Part shown: piece by piece, positions 45,950 through 57,140 of the stretch
Layout: the number at the start of each line of letters is the position of its first letter
Position numbering within the stretch: position 1 is the stretch's first letter
Origin: Rhodamnia argentea
Taxonomy: Eukaryota > Streptophyta > Magnoliopsida > Myrtales > Myrtaceae
Assembly: GCF_020921035.1 (NCBI RefSeq)
Contig: NC_063150.1
Coordinates: forward strand, 4,836,001-4,900,000
Reading direction: 5' to 3'
DNA: 64,000 bases
Position numbers and translations under genes: made by a program
The notes under the pieces: generated by a model
What the model saw: the letters and a program-made list of their open reading frames with translations, nothing else
What the model was told of the DNA's origin: nothing
Databases searched by the model: none

Positions 45950-46350
45950 CTGTGAAACTCCTTAACATAGGAAGTAATGTTAGAGTTAACATAAAGACAT
46001 TCTGATTTCAGCCTTTAGCTATGCCTCGGATACATTGCTTGTCTCTGAGGTTTCTTCTTTGGCACTCATGGTAAAATTCCTAGCTCAGCAGGATCATCCT
46101 CTTTTAATTTGCTCGTGCAAATCTTGCACCAGAAGGAAGAAGAAACAAAGGATGGACAAGACCTGCAGACACACTGTACAAAATTAGATGATCATATTCG
46201 CTGATTATCATCGATGAGGCACTGAGGCTCCTTGATTTAGAAGGGTTGGTCAGCTTTTCTAAATGGAAAAATAATCTCTGCAACACGAAAATCAAACTTG
46301 CAGGGCTTTGTTGAAGGCTAAGATGATAGTTCGTGGTTGATTTCAGTAGT
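45950..46350. repeat. Duplicated block V, copy 1 (upstream of the lipoxygenase relic)
   Basis: Reverse-complement match to 63590-64000. Shared landmarks are 'gttaacataaagacattctga', 'acattgcttgtctctgagg', 'ttcttctttggcactcat', 'atcttgcaccagaaggaaga' and 'cagggctttgttgaaggcta' (each 21 bases or fewer in the window). Its position just upstream of the minus-strand lipoxygenase suggests it is that gene's 5' flank. Confidence 0.8.
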
Positions 46351-46635
46351 CAAGCTCATCGGGTACCAGTCTAATTAAGAGTTCATAGTTGATTTCAGTA
46401 AAATGTTAAAAAATTATCGGCCGAATTAGATGCTACACAATATCTCAAAGCATTGGAGCGTTTTTCTTTTGTTATAAATTGTAAAAGTTTCAAAAACCAT
46501 AATCATGACTTCTCATATTAGATAACCTCCTCATGTTTTAAAGTTTATAATGATCATCCGTAATTTGATAACAAAGTCCAAAACCTACAACTCGCCGTTT
46601 GTCGAAACAGTAGAAAATCATTCACTATCATAATG

Positions 46636-46960
46636 AATGTCAAAATTACTCATTTAATTAGATGGTATGAAAGTCAAAATTAGACAATGTACCTATAGCA
46701 TTAGAGCTTTTATCTTTTGGTTATGAATGTCCATACCAAGGTGGGGAGGAACTTGCACTGGGATTTTTCTCTTTCTTATTTTTCTTTTTTTCTTTTATTA
46801 TGAATTTGCATAAGATGTATTTTTCTATCTTAAACTCATTTTACTATGAACTCCCATACCAAGAAATATATCGTTAAACTCAAAAATTATAACGAATCAT
46901 AACACAATCGTGTTGAACAACTCAATTATAAGGGCGACAACAAAATAATAAATCAAATGT
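46636..46960 (-). repeat. Duplicated block W, copy 2 (inverted)
   Basis: Reverse complement of 29230-29520 at roughly 90% identity by eye. The order V then W here is the mirror image of W then V at 63270-64000. Confidence 0.75.
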
Positions 46961-47214
46961 AATTAGCTGAAACAAAATCAGAAATTCCTTTCATATGAAT
47001 CATAGACATAGCATTTTTTTTCTTCCTTTCTGAAATTGAAAATGCAACACATTTTTGAGAAAAACATATCATCTGAGCGGGAAATTCTGGAAAGATGGAC
47101 TTTTCGTTTCACACATCAAAACTACCGAAACGCAGCGTTTTAGCTCCACTACTACAGTGCCACCACAGGCCCCTCATAAGCAAATTGCTCATCGAACCTT
47201 GGAGGCGTCCAACA

Positions 47215-47700
47215 ATGGCGATTTCGACTCTCCAAAAGCTCTCCACCAGAGTCCACCGCCTTCCGTCTCTCTCCTCCTTCAGGCCCATCCTCGCCAAGTC
47301 CTCCGCCACCTTGTCCCACCCTCCCTCCTCCTCCGCGAAAGTCTCCGATCGCATCGTCAAGCTCTTCGCAATCGACGTCGACGGCTATAAGCGTGAGATC
47401 GTCGGCCTCGCCGGTCACACCCTCTTGAAGGCCCTGACCAACAGCGGTCTCATCGACCCGGCGTCGCACCGGCTGGAGGAGATCGACGCTTGCTCCGCGG
47501 AGTGCGAGGTCAACATCGCGCAGGAATGGCTTGAGCGGCTCCCTCCGAGGAGCTACGACGAGGAGTACGTGCTGAAGAGGAACTCGAGAGCTAGGGTTTT
47601 GAACAAGCATTCGAGGTTGGGGTGCCAGGTGGTGCTCACGAAGGATCTCCAAGGTATGGTCGTCGCCGTTCCCGAGCCTAAGCCCTGGGATATCCCGTAA
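47215..47700 (+). CDS. C1-FDX: Mitochondrial ferredoxin-like protein (complex I ferredoxin bridge, At3g07480-like)
   Basis: An intact intronless 161-residue frame. An arginine/serine-rich N-terminus (MAISTLQKLSTRVHRLPSLS) fits a mitochondrial presequence. Then comes an adrenodoxin-like fold with VSDRIVKLFAIDVDGYKRE, LAGHTLLKALTNSGLIDP, DACSAECEVNIAQEW, LPPRSYDEEYVLKR and NKHSRLGCQVVL. A true 2Fe-2S ferredoxin has C-x5-C-x2-C...C. Here the first Cys is missing and the next pair is spaced C-x3-C, so a normal cluster is unlikely. That fits what I recall of plant C1-FDX, the metal-binding subunit that bridges the arms of mitochondrial complex I. The frame is open upstream to an ATG at 47095 (40 extra residues), but the start at 47215 matches the family. 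The other strand carries a 206-codon shadow frame. Confidence 0.88.
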   Translation: MAISTLQKLSTRVHRLPSLSSFRPILAKSSATLSHPPSSSAKVSDRIVKLFAIDVDGYKREIVGLAGHTLLKALTNSGLIDPASHRLEEIDACSAECEVNIAQEWLERLPPRSYDEEYVLKRNSRARVLNKHSRLGCQVVLTKDLQGMVVAVPEPKPWDIP

Positions 47701-49274
47701 GTTAGGGTTTTTTGATTGGGGGTCCCTTGTGATTTGTTGGTGGTTGGTGTTTCGGGTGAATAATGAGAACAATACTCTGGAAGAAACGGTCTGCCTCTTA
47801 TTTTTCTTGTCAATTTGGGATTCGCCGAAATCGGAATTGCATTTTGCTATTCAGACATGCTGTGTTTCCGCATGAGGATAAAGGATGTTGCTTTGATTAG
47901 ATTATTGGTTGTTCGTTGCATTATAGAGATGCTTCCTTTGGCTATAGAAATGTAAACGGCTTTAACTATGATCACCTAGTGGCTGGTGACGAAAACAAAT
48001 TGGGGGAAGCTTGCGTACTCGAAATTCTAGTTGTAAATTGATTTTCACCGCAAAGGTTGTAAGTTTTAATTATAAGCAAACTCTCTATATGATCAGACAT
48101 TTTTATCATTTGATACCTGGGTAACCACAATTGATCGGCTTGGAAAGGCAAATTAGCCAAGAGATGAGGTTTTAAGGACGGGAATGGGGTGTATATATAT
48201 GCACACGCGCGCGCCATTTGCAGCTTTCATTCTCATGTCCTCATAGATAGCGGCATTAAGAGGATATGTGAGCATTTGATTTTTGTTTGTGATGGTTGAT
48301 AAGTTATATATTTCCGATTCTGCAAGCTGCTAGCAGAATTTGGATTGCGGATTGGGACATGTAAAGGGAACTCGATAAGCATTGCTTGCCTAGGGTGAAC
48401 TTGTAAATTTATACTTCCTACATTAAGATTTAATTACTCAAATGAAGGATCCCATCTCTTCCAACTTACGCAGCCAACATTCTTGATATGGCTTTCTTTT
48501 CTGTGGGCATAGCAAAAAGTAATGTGTATCGTTTGATTGAAATACCGATCTCTTGCACATCCCATAGTACTGGAAAATCATGATATTCGGTTTATTTTGT
48601 CTTTTCTGCTGTGGGTGACTGGAGCTTCTGTTTTGGATGGTAAAAATAGTTTAAAGACAACAGCAGATGTGTCCGAATACTTCATTTGCTAAAGCTCCTC
48701 ACCTCCGGAACTGGTTCTGGAAGGTTCAGGGTGAAGAATCGTGAACATAAGAGCTGTGAGTTCTTTGCCCTTTACAGTGGAGGGAACTATCTATTGTTTG
48801 CATGTTGCCAACTTTTTGTCACGTTTGTGAAGAGAAATGTCAATGTCGCCTAGTATGTATTCCATGGTTTCTTTGTGCCTGTTGTGTAGTTATGGGTAGA
48901 CACTAATGTCATTTGCAATTCCACCTACTTTTTGCAAACATATTGCCTGGGACAAATTGTGTTGGAGATCATCAGTTGCCTAGTTCTAGAGAAACGAAAG
49001 TGGATTGGAGGTTATTATAGCCATGCCTATAGCTGGTAGTCGTGGAGAAACTATCAAACGTAAGATTAGGAAAGTTAAGCCCTTTTCAACGGTAGAACAT
49101 GTCAACCTCCCATCCAACAAATAGCAATCATCATGAACTTTAGCATGAACTAGCGAAACCTTAACCAGATCAACACAACAAACAGCAATTGGGAGCTTAG
49201 AGTTTCTACTAATTCGCATGCTAGATCGTTTAATGACCACCTAAGCTCTCCTCTACCGACAAAAATGAATTACA
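47701..49274. other. 3' flank of the ferredoxin-like gene, no gene seen
   Basis: T-rich DNA with a short TATA/CACGCG dinucleotide patch near 48192-48213. No further coding sequence was recognised. Confidence 0.4.
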
Positions 49275-49795
49275 ACCATCACATGGAACATGAGGCTTCT
49301 AAAAGGATGCCCCTATAGGCATCTACCTCGGTTGCACAAACTGAAAACTCATCAATTTTCTTGGTACATACACAAAAAGGAATCTCAAACATATGGAACT
49401 AGAGCACGCATAGCTACAATACAGACATTTGCCTTCTGCCTTGATCGACAGTTAGATTTTTTAACCAAACAAGCTAACTCTTCATGGTCAGCAGCCCAAT
49501 TCCATCACAAGTCCTCTCTCTCAGCTTCCTGCTCAACAAATGAACCACTTTTGCAACTATACATGAGAGCATTCGAATATAACAAATGACAACCAATGAG
49601 ACTGATAGAAGGAATATAACTATGGTATTTAGAAATACTAGAAGCCGTCAAACTGAATACCAAATCCTACTAGTTGTACAGGTTACCTCAAAATCTTCAT
49701 ATTTTGCTTGGATCTCTTACCCTGCAATTTCAAATTCAACAATTAATTGCAGACAATCTCTCACTATTAGAAGAGTAATCACAATTTTTCTTTAG
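49275..49795 (+). repeat. Duplicated blocks X and Y-left
   Basis: 49275-49530 (X) matches 58664-58945 directly ('aggcttctaaaaggatgc', 'aaccaaacaagctaactctt', 'cacaagtcctctctctc'). 49530-49795 (Y-left) matches 27728-27945 directly and 58280-58532 in reverse complement. It is therefore a junction intermediate between the other copies. Confidence 0.7.
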
Positions 49796-51295
49796 CAATG
49801 TTGAGTTTCTAAGCCTTTTTAAACACCGATTATACCAATTGGGTCACGGAAGAATCCATCTGACCCATAACAAACATATTGTTACAGGGGAGGAGGTCCT
49901 GGGTGGCCCTAAGGATTGTCTTAGAGAACCCCCGGTTCACAAAAGAATGACAAGAATCCCAATCACATTGTGTTAGTGGTACCATGCTTTCAGTTTTGTC
50001 AATATGGTGGCGAGCATGAGTCAGTCATACTCGCTTTGGGAACCATATAGCAGAGTTATACCTGTGAGACCCACGACTGATATTAGCTAACAATGATGGC
50101 CACAACGCAAAATCCCTGTGACCATCAAGATGCTAATGACGTTTATATTTTGGTTGCAGAAAATAATCTCGGCTGTAGTTCTGGATATTAATGTTGAACC
50201 TTTATTTTCCCTAGTGCTTATACTCTGATGTTCTTTTCCTATATTCTACTTCCTGTTGCAAATGCCAATGATTAAGCTGTCAAATAACAAGATACTGTAT
50301 CAGCAATTTGATAAAGTACTATATTTGGGATTACAAGTTCTAGTTCATTTGGCAAGCTCTGGGGACCGCCGAAATGGTTGCTGATATGGTAATGCAAAAC
50401 CAGGGAAAAGTTGATTCTGCACCTTTTGCCGTTGAAGGTCGATGTTGCCGATAGATGATAGAAACGGGGGGAACAAAAAGAAATTGCAACTCCCAGTTTA
50501 TCGTGATCAGTGTGCTGGCGTTTCAACTTCATGTCTCGATATTTAGGAAACGTTGTTTCATGTTTTCAGAACATCTTCCATATTTCTTGATAGCCTGTTG
50601 AAATCTAGGGCAGGTTAGTAGCTTATTTTTTATTACTTTTGACTATTCAAATTCACGGCAGTACGAACACTTTAGACGATGCTGTTGAAGGTTCGGATAC
50701 CTCAAACTTGTGACACTGTGAAAAAATGTTGCTTACGCCTTCTTAAACTCTTTAACAGTCTATAGTTTGCGTTGCACTGATCCCTGTTTTCTCTTCTTGG
50801 ATGGTTCTTCCTTTGTTGCATATCTAATTTAATTTAATCTGATATTATACAAGTATCGTGCAAAGTCAAAATATATATTGACAAAATCATGTCAATCAAG
50901 CTCATTAAATTTTATTGAAGTTGACCTCCTCGAGCTCAAGAAGACAAAGCTCAATCAAGCTTGAGTTTGAGATGTTCGAGTGGAATTGAACTAGAGTCAC
51001 AAGTTTTTTCGACTTGACTTGAATATAATTCAGATAATATTTTCATAACCTACCGAGCATGTCAAGAACACAATCTCTATGGACTATGCGCAATCTCAAA
51101 AGCAACACTTTTCACTTGTCATACACTACACAGAAAGATGAACAAAATATGGAAATTTCCATGACCAACTGAAAAATTAGCCCCATAGCAACATAAAATA
51201 CGCAAATCTTAATACAGATAATTACTAATAGAAGGATACTTCTAAGTGTCTAGCAACAATCCTACTTGAACATAAGGACAAGCTGTAGCGCTATG
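49796..51295. other. Intergenic, no gene seen
   Basis: No recognisable frame. Ordinary AT-rich spacer. Confidence 0.4.
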
Positions 51296-51806
51296 TCAAA
51301 AACTTGGTTGAATCCATAGAGGTGGAAAATCAATCCATCGAGGTGGATCAACACTAAAATCAGCTTTTTTATCGAACTCAATTCTTCCATCCTCCATGTA
51401 GTATGTTCCTACGTCCTTGACGCCGCTAAAATAAATACAGTTTGGCTTGATACCGTGCTGGTTCTCATCAACATGTACTGAAAAGGAAGAGTTAAAACCT
51501 ACAAAGAGGGACGCGTTCCCATGCTCTCAAGCTCTGTCCACTTTCCCGTATCTAAATCAATGGAGAAAACCTGGAATCCAGTGGTTCCACCATCTGATAG
51601 TCCGAATTGTAAGACCAGCACCAGACGGCCCGCCACCTCCACCAAAAAAACCTGCGTGCAAAAGCCCATAGAATCACGAAATTCCGGGGGCATCTCCACT
51701 ACAAATTCTATTGGATCTGGTCCATCCAGATCACATCTTAATATACTACCCGACCACTTTACTGCAATAAATTGCCCCTGGTAATGTACGACATCAACAA
51801 AACGAT
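51296..51806 (-). pseudogene. F-box/DUF295-type protein, C-terminal exon, frameshifted
   Basis: Family role: F-box proteins with a C-terminal DUF295 beta-propeller-like domain, presumed SCF ubiquitin-ligase adaptors (SKIP23-like). After an acceptor-like 'ttatag' the minus strand reads DRFVDVVHYQGQF, ILRCDLDGPDPIEFVVEMPP, TTGFQVFSIDLDTGKWTELE and SMG. One missing base then throws the frame into a stop (TRPSL*). In the next frame the domain goes on: SLFVGFNSSFSVHVDENQHG, KPNCIYFSGVKDVGTYYMED, ending PPLWIQPSF and TGA at 51298-51296. The F-box itself and the N-terminal half are absent upstream. The deleted base could be an assembly error, but the missing N-terminus supports a gene fragment. Confidence 0.75.
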
Positions 51807-52555
51807 CTATAAAAAATTGCAAACAAGGGGATTATGTATAGTGAAGGCTTGAGTAAAAGCGAGAAATTTGTGGAACAAACTTTCGTCTTAGTAATTTTTG
51901 GATATAATATGCTTTTCGATTTATAAAAAAAATCATTTTAATTTTGATCAATTAAGTCGACACATTTAAAAAGAAAAAGAAAAAGAAGAGATCTAATAAT
52001 TTTCATGTAGTGAAATTTTATCGACCGGTTGGTCTGTTTTATATACAATTATTTTTTTAAAGGAAATTTTGAGTTATATGTTGGAAATAATTGTAATGAA
52101 TAAATAGGATCTTTTTGCTTTCTCAGAGAGAAAAGGATGCCACACTCTAATAAGACCTCTAAATAAAGTTAAAAAGTGTGTTTTGCTAAGGAGTAACACG
52201 GTCCATCTGCTAAAGCGAAGCAATCACAAGGATACTAAAGAGGCAAGTCTTAGATTGTGCGTCAATTAACGATACAAGTATCCTATCATCGAATTGGATT
52301 TTACGATACACTAATTAATTGCCAAATATACAGTCGTCTTGTTTAGATAGAGAATCTTTAAGTATAAATATTCATAGTTAAGAATATTTAGTTTCCTTTA
52401 TTGTTTTCTTTTCGCGATTAGTATTTTTATTTATTTAGTCGATTCCTTGTTTCGTCAAGATCTAATTTCGTGACTTTAAATAAGTGATGCAGGCCAATGA
52501 CCAAAAGAATTATCTCAATATAAATTGAGAAAGAATTTTCCTTTATTTATACTTA

Positions 52556-53941
52556 GGTTGCATATTGTGACGTTTCTGTTCCTGGAACAACTTTTGGAAC
52601 GGAAACACTTTTTTCTTCTTTTGTTTCCAACAACGATTTTTGGGAATAGAAACGCGTTTGATAACTGAAAAAAAAAATTGTTCTAGGAATTAAAAAAAAA
52701 AAAAGAAACGCGTTTGGTAATCGCATAAAGTTTCTGTTCCCAAAACCAAAAAAAAAAAAACTCGTTTGGTAATTGCAAAAAAAAAATTTCCTAATTTTTT
52801 CATTTAATTAAAGAGACTATATATATATTAAAATAAATAAAATAAAGATGTCTTTATTTTTTAACTTACTAAATCAAATTAAATCTCATTTGTTCAATTT
52901 ACTAAATCAAATTAGACCAATATATGTATAAGTAATTTATGCATGATTTATCAAATTACAATATGGACAAAATCAACTATTAAAAAAAACTGAAAAAGAA
53001 GATTAATTGGAATTGGACAACAAGAACATCTAATTTGTTTTCTATATATAGGAAAAATTACAATTATGATTCACATGTAAATGTTCCCAAGTAGTTAAAA
53101 TTATGATTACCTTTAAACGGGGATCCCTAGAAAAATATTAATTGCACTTTGAGTGAAACCGGAGACTAAAATGAAAAATATTTATGCATTTAGGTTCTTT
53201 TAGTCTAATTGTGCAATTTTTCCAAACATGAGAACTGAAATGAGATCCAGGGTATCAAAGTCTCATGTCATGATTCTAAAAGTAAAAATTTTTGGCTAAA
53301 ATGATTTAAAATGAAATTTTTTAGTCAATTTAGGATTACGTTCAATGAAGAGGCATGTGGTCCCAAACTGAATTTTTAAAAAGTTAAGAGCCCATGAAAA
53401 TGGAATTAAAATAAAAATATGGACTATTTTTACTCTTTTTTTTTTTTACCACAAATATTATTTTTCCTTATTTTAGGTTATTTTTATAATTAAAATAAAT
53501 CCGAAAAATGTCAAAAATTACGAAAAATATTTTTTTTTTTGTTCAAAATTGGTTCCTATGGCTAAGCCAAGGCTTCCAACGTTGATTTTGTAATTTTTTG
53601 AATTGTTTTGGTATTTTTAATTAATTCTAAAATAAAATGATAAAAAAATCAAGTGTCAATATCGTGCAATAATAAAAGAGAAGAGAGTGTGTTAAAAAAA
53701 AAAATTCCCAATTTTTTCTAAAAATTGTTCCAAATGTGTTTCTAAAAAGTGTTCCAAAAATATAGAAACAATTTTTTTTTTTTTGTTTCTTGTTTCTGCT
53801 GCAAAAATGTTTTTGTTTTTCAAAAGTGTTCCCGGAATACTTTGGGAAAACTTTTTTACCATATACATTTCTGTTCTCCAAGTGTTTCGGGAATACTTTG
53901 GGAACACAAACACTTTTTCTGGAACATTACCATACGCAACC
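52556..53941. mobile_element. 1.39-kb TIR element flanked by TTA
   Basis: Left end GGTTGCATATTGTGACGTTT and right end (reverse complement) GGTTGCGTATGGTAATGTTC form imperfect terminal inverted repeats. TTA is duplicated outside (52553-52555 and 53942-53944), as for PIF/Harbinger (Tourist-like) elements. Both ends carry 'gtttctgttcc' / 'ggaacac...agtgtt' subrepeats and 'cgtttggtaa' motifs. No transposase frame was seen, so it is non-autonomous. Confidence 0.65.
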
Positions 53942-53944
53942 TTA

Positions 53945-56900
53945 ATTGTTACGTTAAGTACGCAAGGCAATGGAATTGCATTTTGGAGTTGAAATGGAGA
54001 AAAAAGCCCACTTCAACTTAGGGCTGGTTCGATAATTGGGCTTGGAGAAGTAAATTTCTGGATCCTAGAGTTGGTCTTGCCCGGCCAAACAGGCCCGATC
54101 CTCGAGAAGATGCCAAGACAATCTCAACCGAGCGGCTCGACAACATTGTGTGGGCTTAACCATGAGATGTCATCCATTAATATAAACAGATCGTAGTATA
54201 TTAGTCGGCTAAGGTTGAATCAGGCGGAGGTCTAGGCGGACTCGAGTGAATCAGGTGAGCATCGATTTAGAATTCACCCAATGTAGGGTGAACCGGGTGA
54301 GCATTCACTCAGTTTAGGGTGAAACGGGGCTTTACTAGTGTTTTATTGCAGAGCACCATACTTTTTTAAAGATTGTGAGGGCCATGTCGCTATTATTATT
54401 ATGTCATGTCACCGTTGTTATTGCTACAATCGTTACTCCTTCGATATCGACTATTCTTCTTTTTTTTTTTTTTTTTTGCAGCTTTCAATTCGTGTTACGC
54501 ATCGAATTTGGGATGTAAAGTTAGGCCAACATGTGTCATTGCAAAAATGTTGTAGCTTGGTTGGTCGTCCGACTACACCCCCAATCATGTAATTGAGTAT
54601 TCAAATACGAAGTTCGTCGTACGTTATTATTAATTTGGTATTTTCATTTAAAGACCTCATCTAAGCCCACCCACCAAATGAAAATATCTACAAAAGGTCC
54701 ATTTGAAAGAAACCGGGCTTGGCTGGGCCTTGAGATCTAAAAGAAAACCACGTTGCCCAAGCAATAAGACGGACGAAGCATGAACACACCTTGAACTCGA
54801 TGCCTACGGAACAAATACGAGTCAACTAAACGAAATTAGAAATTAAATCGAGTCGAGCTATCTGCGAATGATTTGGACTTGACTCGGTAATTACTAGTTA
54901 AGCAGTAATATGGTCGATAAAATGCCTTGTTAATGAATGTCCAAGAAAATTAGTTAAGCATGCTGCTTAAGGAGAAATTTTGAATTTTCTCAAATATACG
55001 GATAATTCACTACATTAGAAAAGTTAACGCACTAGAAATTGGGGGATTTTCTTAATTGTTGGGTGCTTTCGTAGCCTTAAAGAATACCGCATGTCTGATT
55101 AGAAATTTCGTTTCGATAAAAACACCCAGATAAAATCTCATGTATAGGCACACGGTTGATATGGTGCGACCGACCAATCATATTATCCGCGTGATCTTAA
55201 ATATTAGAAGCGCTCACTTTTCATTAACTTGTCTCATTAAATATCGACACGTGCCTGATTTTTGGCGTTTGTATGATTGTTGCCAAATTAAGGAGACCCG
55301 GATTAAGAACGGGACCGTGATAATGCAGAAACCAATCAATCACCGTAAAGCTACTATGCTCGCTCGCTTCCTTCCAAAACCAGCATGGTAAGTTAGCTCG
55401 GTATCAAATGATTGGGCATCTGTACTCATATCAAAATACATTTCACGAAATGTATGTGACGTTTGAGTTCGATAGCAAGCATGCATCACCAAGGATTTAC
55501 AGAATGGGAAATAAAAGCCCATTGCGGAATCAAAAGTTCACCAAAGATGAACTTGCGCCAGAAGCATCTTTGATTTCCTTTCTTGTAGGTGACTTCTGTG
55601 AAGAAGAATTGGAATTTGCTTCCAGGTGGTGAAGTCTTTGAACCGCCTCTGCCTCACTACCTGCGAAACAAGTAATTCACAAATTATTTCACGCAGATTT
55701 GGTCAACAAATGAAGAATCTGCCCGATAGAACAGCATACAGAGGAAAGAGAGCAGAAAAAGAGTACACTTCAATATACCTGTCCAGGAAGAAATCAGCAA
55801 AAGGCTTCCTCAAATTTCGGATCGATAACTTCCGATGCTATCAAGCATTCACAAATAACTTTTGCCCTATCGATCTGCATCCATCACTAGCACCCTTTGA
55901 AAAAGGCCATGGGGAGGACGAAGAAAAATGATAATCCATTTCTTTCGCTGAAAATCCGAGAGCAATATGAGCTATAAGCACCACGTATAAACGGCCAAAA
56001 TCAATAATCACCCTCTGATTTTTGAGATTCTAGAGATTTCTTGTTCTTCCTTTCATGGCTAGATCATCCCAGGGGAGAAGATCTATTATTCTCGTAACCA
56101 CTACTTAGTGCTTGGTTGAAAAAACTGTTGGGGATGTTATCCCTTAAGTCATTTAAGTGTGAATGAGAAGTGTGGGAGTCCCACGTAAGATAAGAGATAT
56201 ATGGAAGATGGGTTTATATAATGTAACTTTGCAAATGGGTTTGGGCCCCAAGAGACACCCCACTTTTGTGGAAGGGAGAGGACCTACGCAAAGTTAAGCC
56301 GGGCCACACGCGCTTCAGCCGACCACCCGCTCGGCCCAAGTTCGGGTCCGGGCTTCTTATATTCCATTTTTTCCCATCGGTGTTCGTTTAAAGAATAACG
56401 AACAAATGCAACTGTTCGTAAGGAATCGATCGGTTATGTAAATTATCGCTCGAATTCAAGCTTCGTGACTCTTCGTGGCTTTTCGTTCTTCCAAAATAAG
56501 TAGTCCTCGAATAGGCCATTTCGGGACACGTTTCTTTTTCCGAGCATACACTCTCGGTTTTCTTTTCAGAACTTGCATGCTTGTTTTTTTCCTCATACAT
56601 TCTATGCGATAATCCCGCAAAGTTACGTTCGTTGGAGTCCTTTGAAAAGAGACCGCTTCGGAGGAACGCGATCCATTTTATCCCGAGAGACAATTGTCCA
56701 ACATCCTCGAGTACGAAATTGAGGGGACAAATTTGTCTTAAGGACACAGCGATATTTATTGGGCTTGGATCAACTTTCTGCATACTCAGTTTATATTGAC
56801 TAAAGTTAGTCTTTCAATCTTATTTCTGTTTAGACGAATTTGATGACAAAAACATTGCCAATCTTGGACTCTGCATGATGTTTCAACATCAAGATGAAAT

Positions 56901-57140
56901 ACGCCGTAGCATAAATCTATTCAAAAGTAGTCTATGGGGCCCAGACAGAAATATGTTTTTATCTAAAATTACAGTTTTTTCAGTTGCAGTATACCACTTT
57001 AAAACTCCTTTTCCTTGATGACCAGGGAGCAGAAATAAAATCCTCACGAGTTCTACACCAAAAATAGATTCTTCCACTGCAATTTTACAAAAGACACTAC
57101 TTAATTGCATATGCTGTTACCTGAGATAGTGAAACATGGG
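53945..57140. other. Intergenic, repeat-derived, no gene seen
   Basis: 54230-54330 has imperfect 40-base repeats around 'tagggtgaaccgggtgagc'. 56126-56400 has repeat/LTR-like text ('tgttggggatgttatccc', 'gggtttatataatg', 'gggccccaagagacacccc') without defined ends. Open frames at 55626-55931 (+) and 56388-56783 (-) match no family I know. Confidence 0.4.

Noticed and set aside
47152-47772. 206-codon minus-strand frame opposite the ferredoxin-like gene
   Set aside because: Gly/Arg-rich shadow frame without recognisable domains. The plus strand has a clear protein family.
56126-56704. Possible solo LTR (TGTTGG...CCAACA)
   Set aside because: The ends are suggestive, but no target-site duplication is present and no second copy exists in the window.
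56388-56783. 131-codon minus-strand frame
   Set aside because: No recognisable domain, no conserved splice structure, and the region looks repeat-derived.
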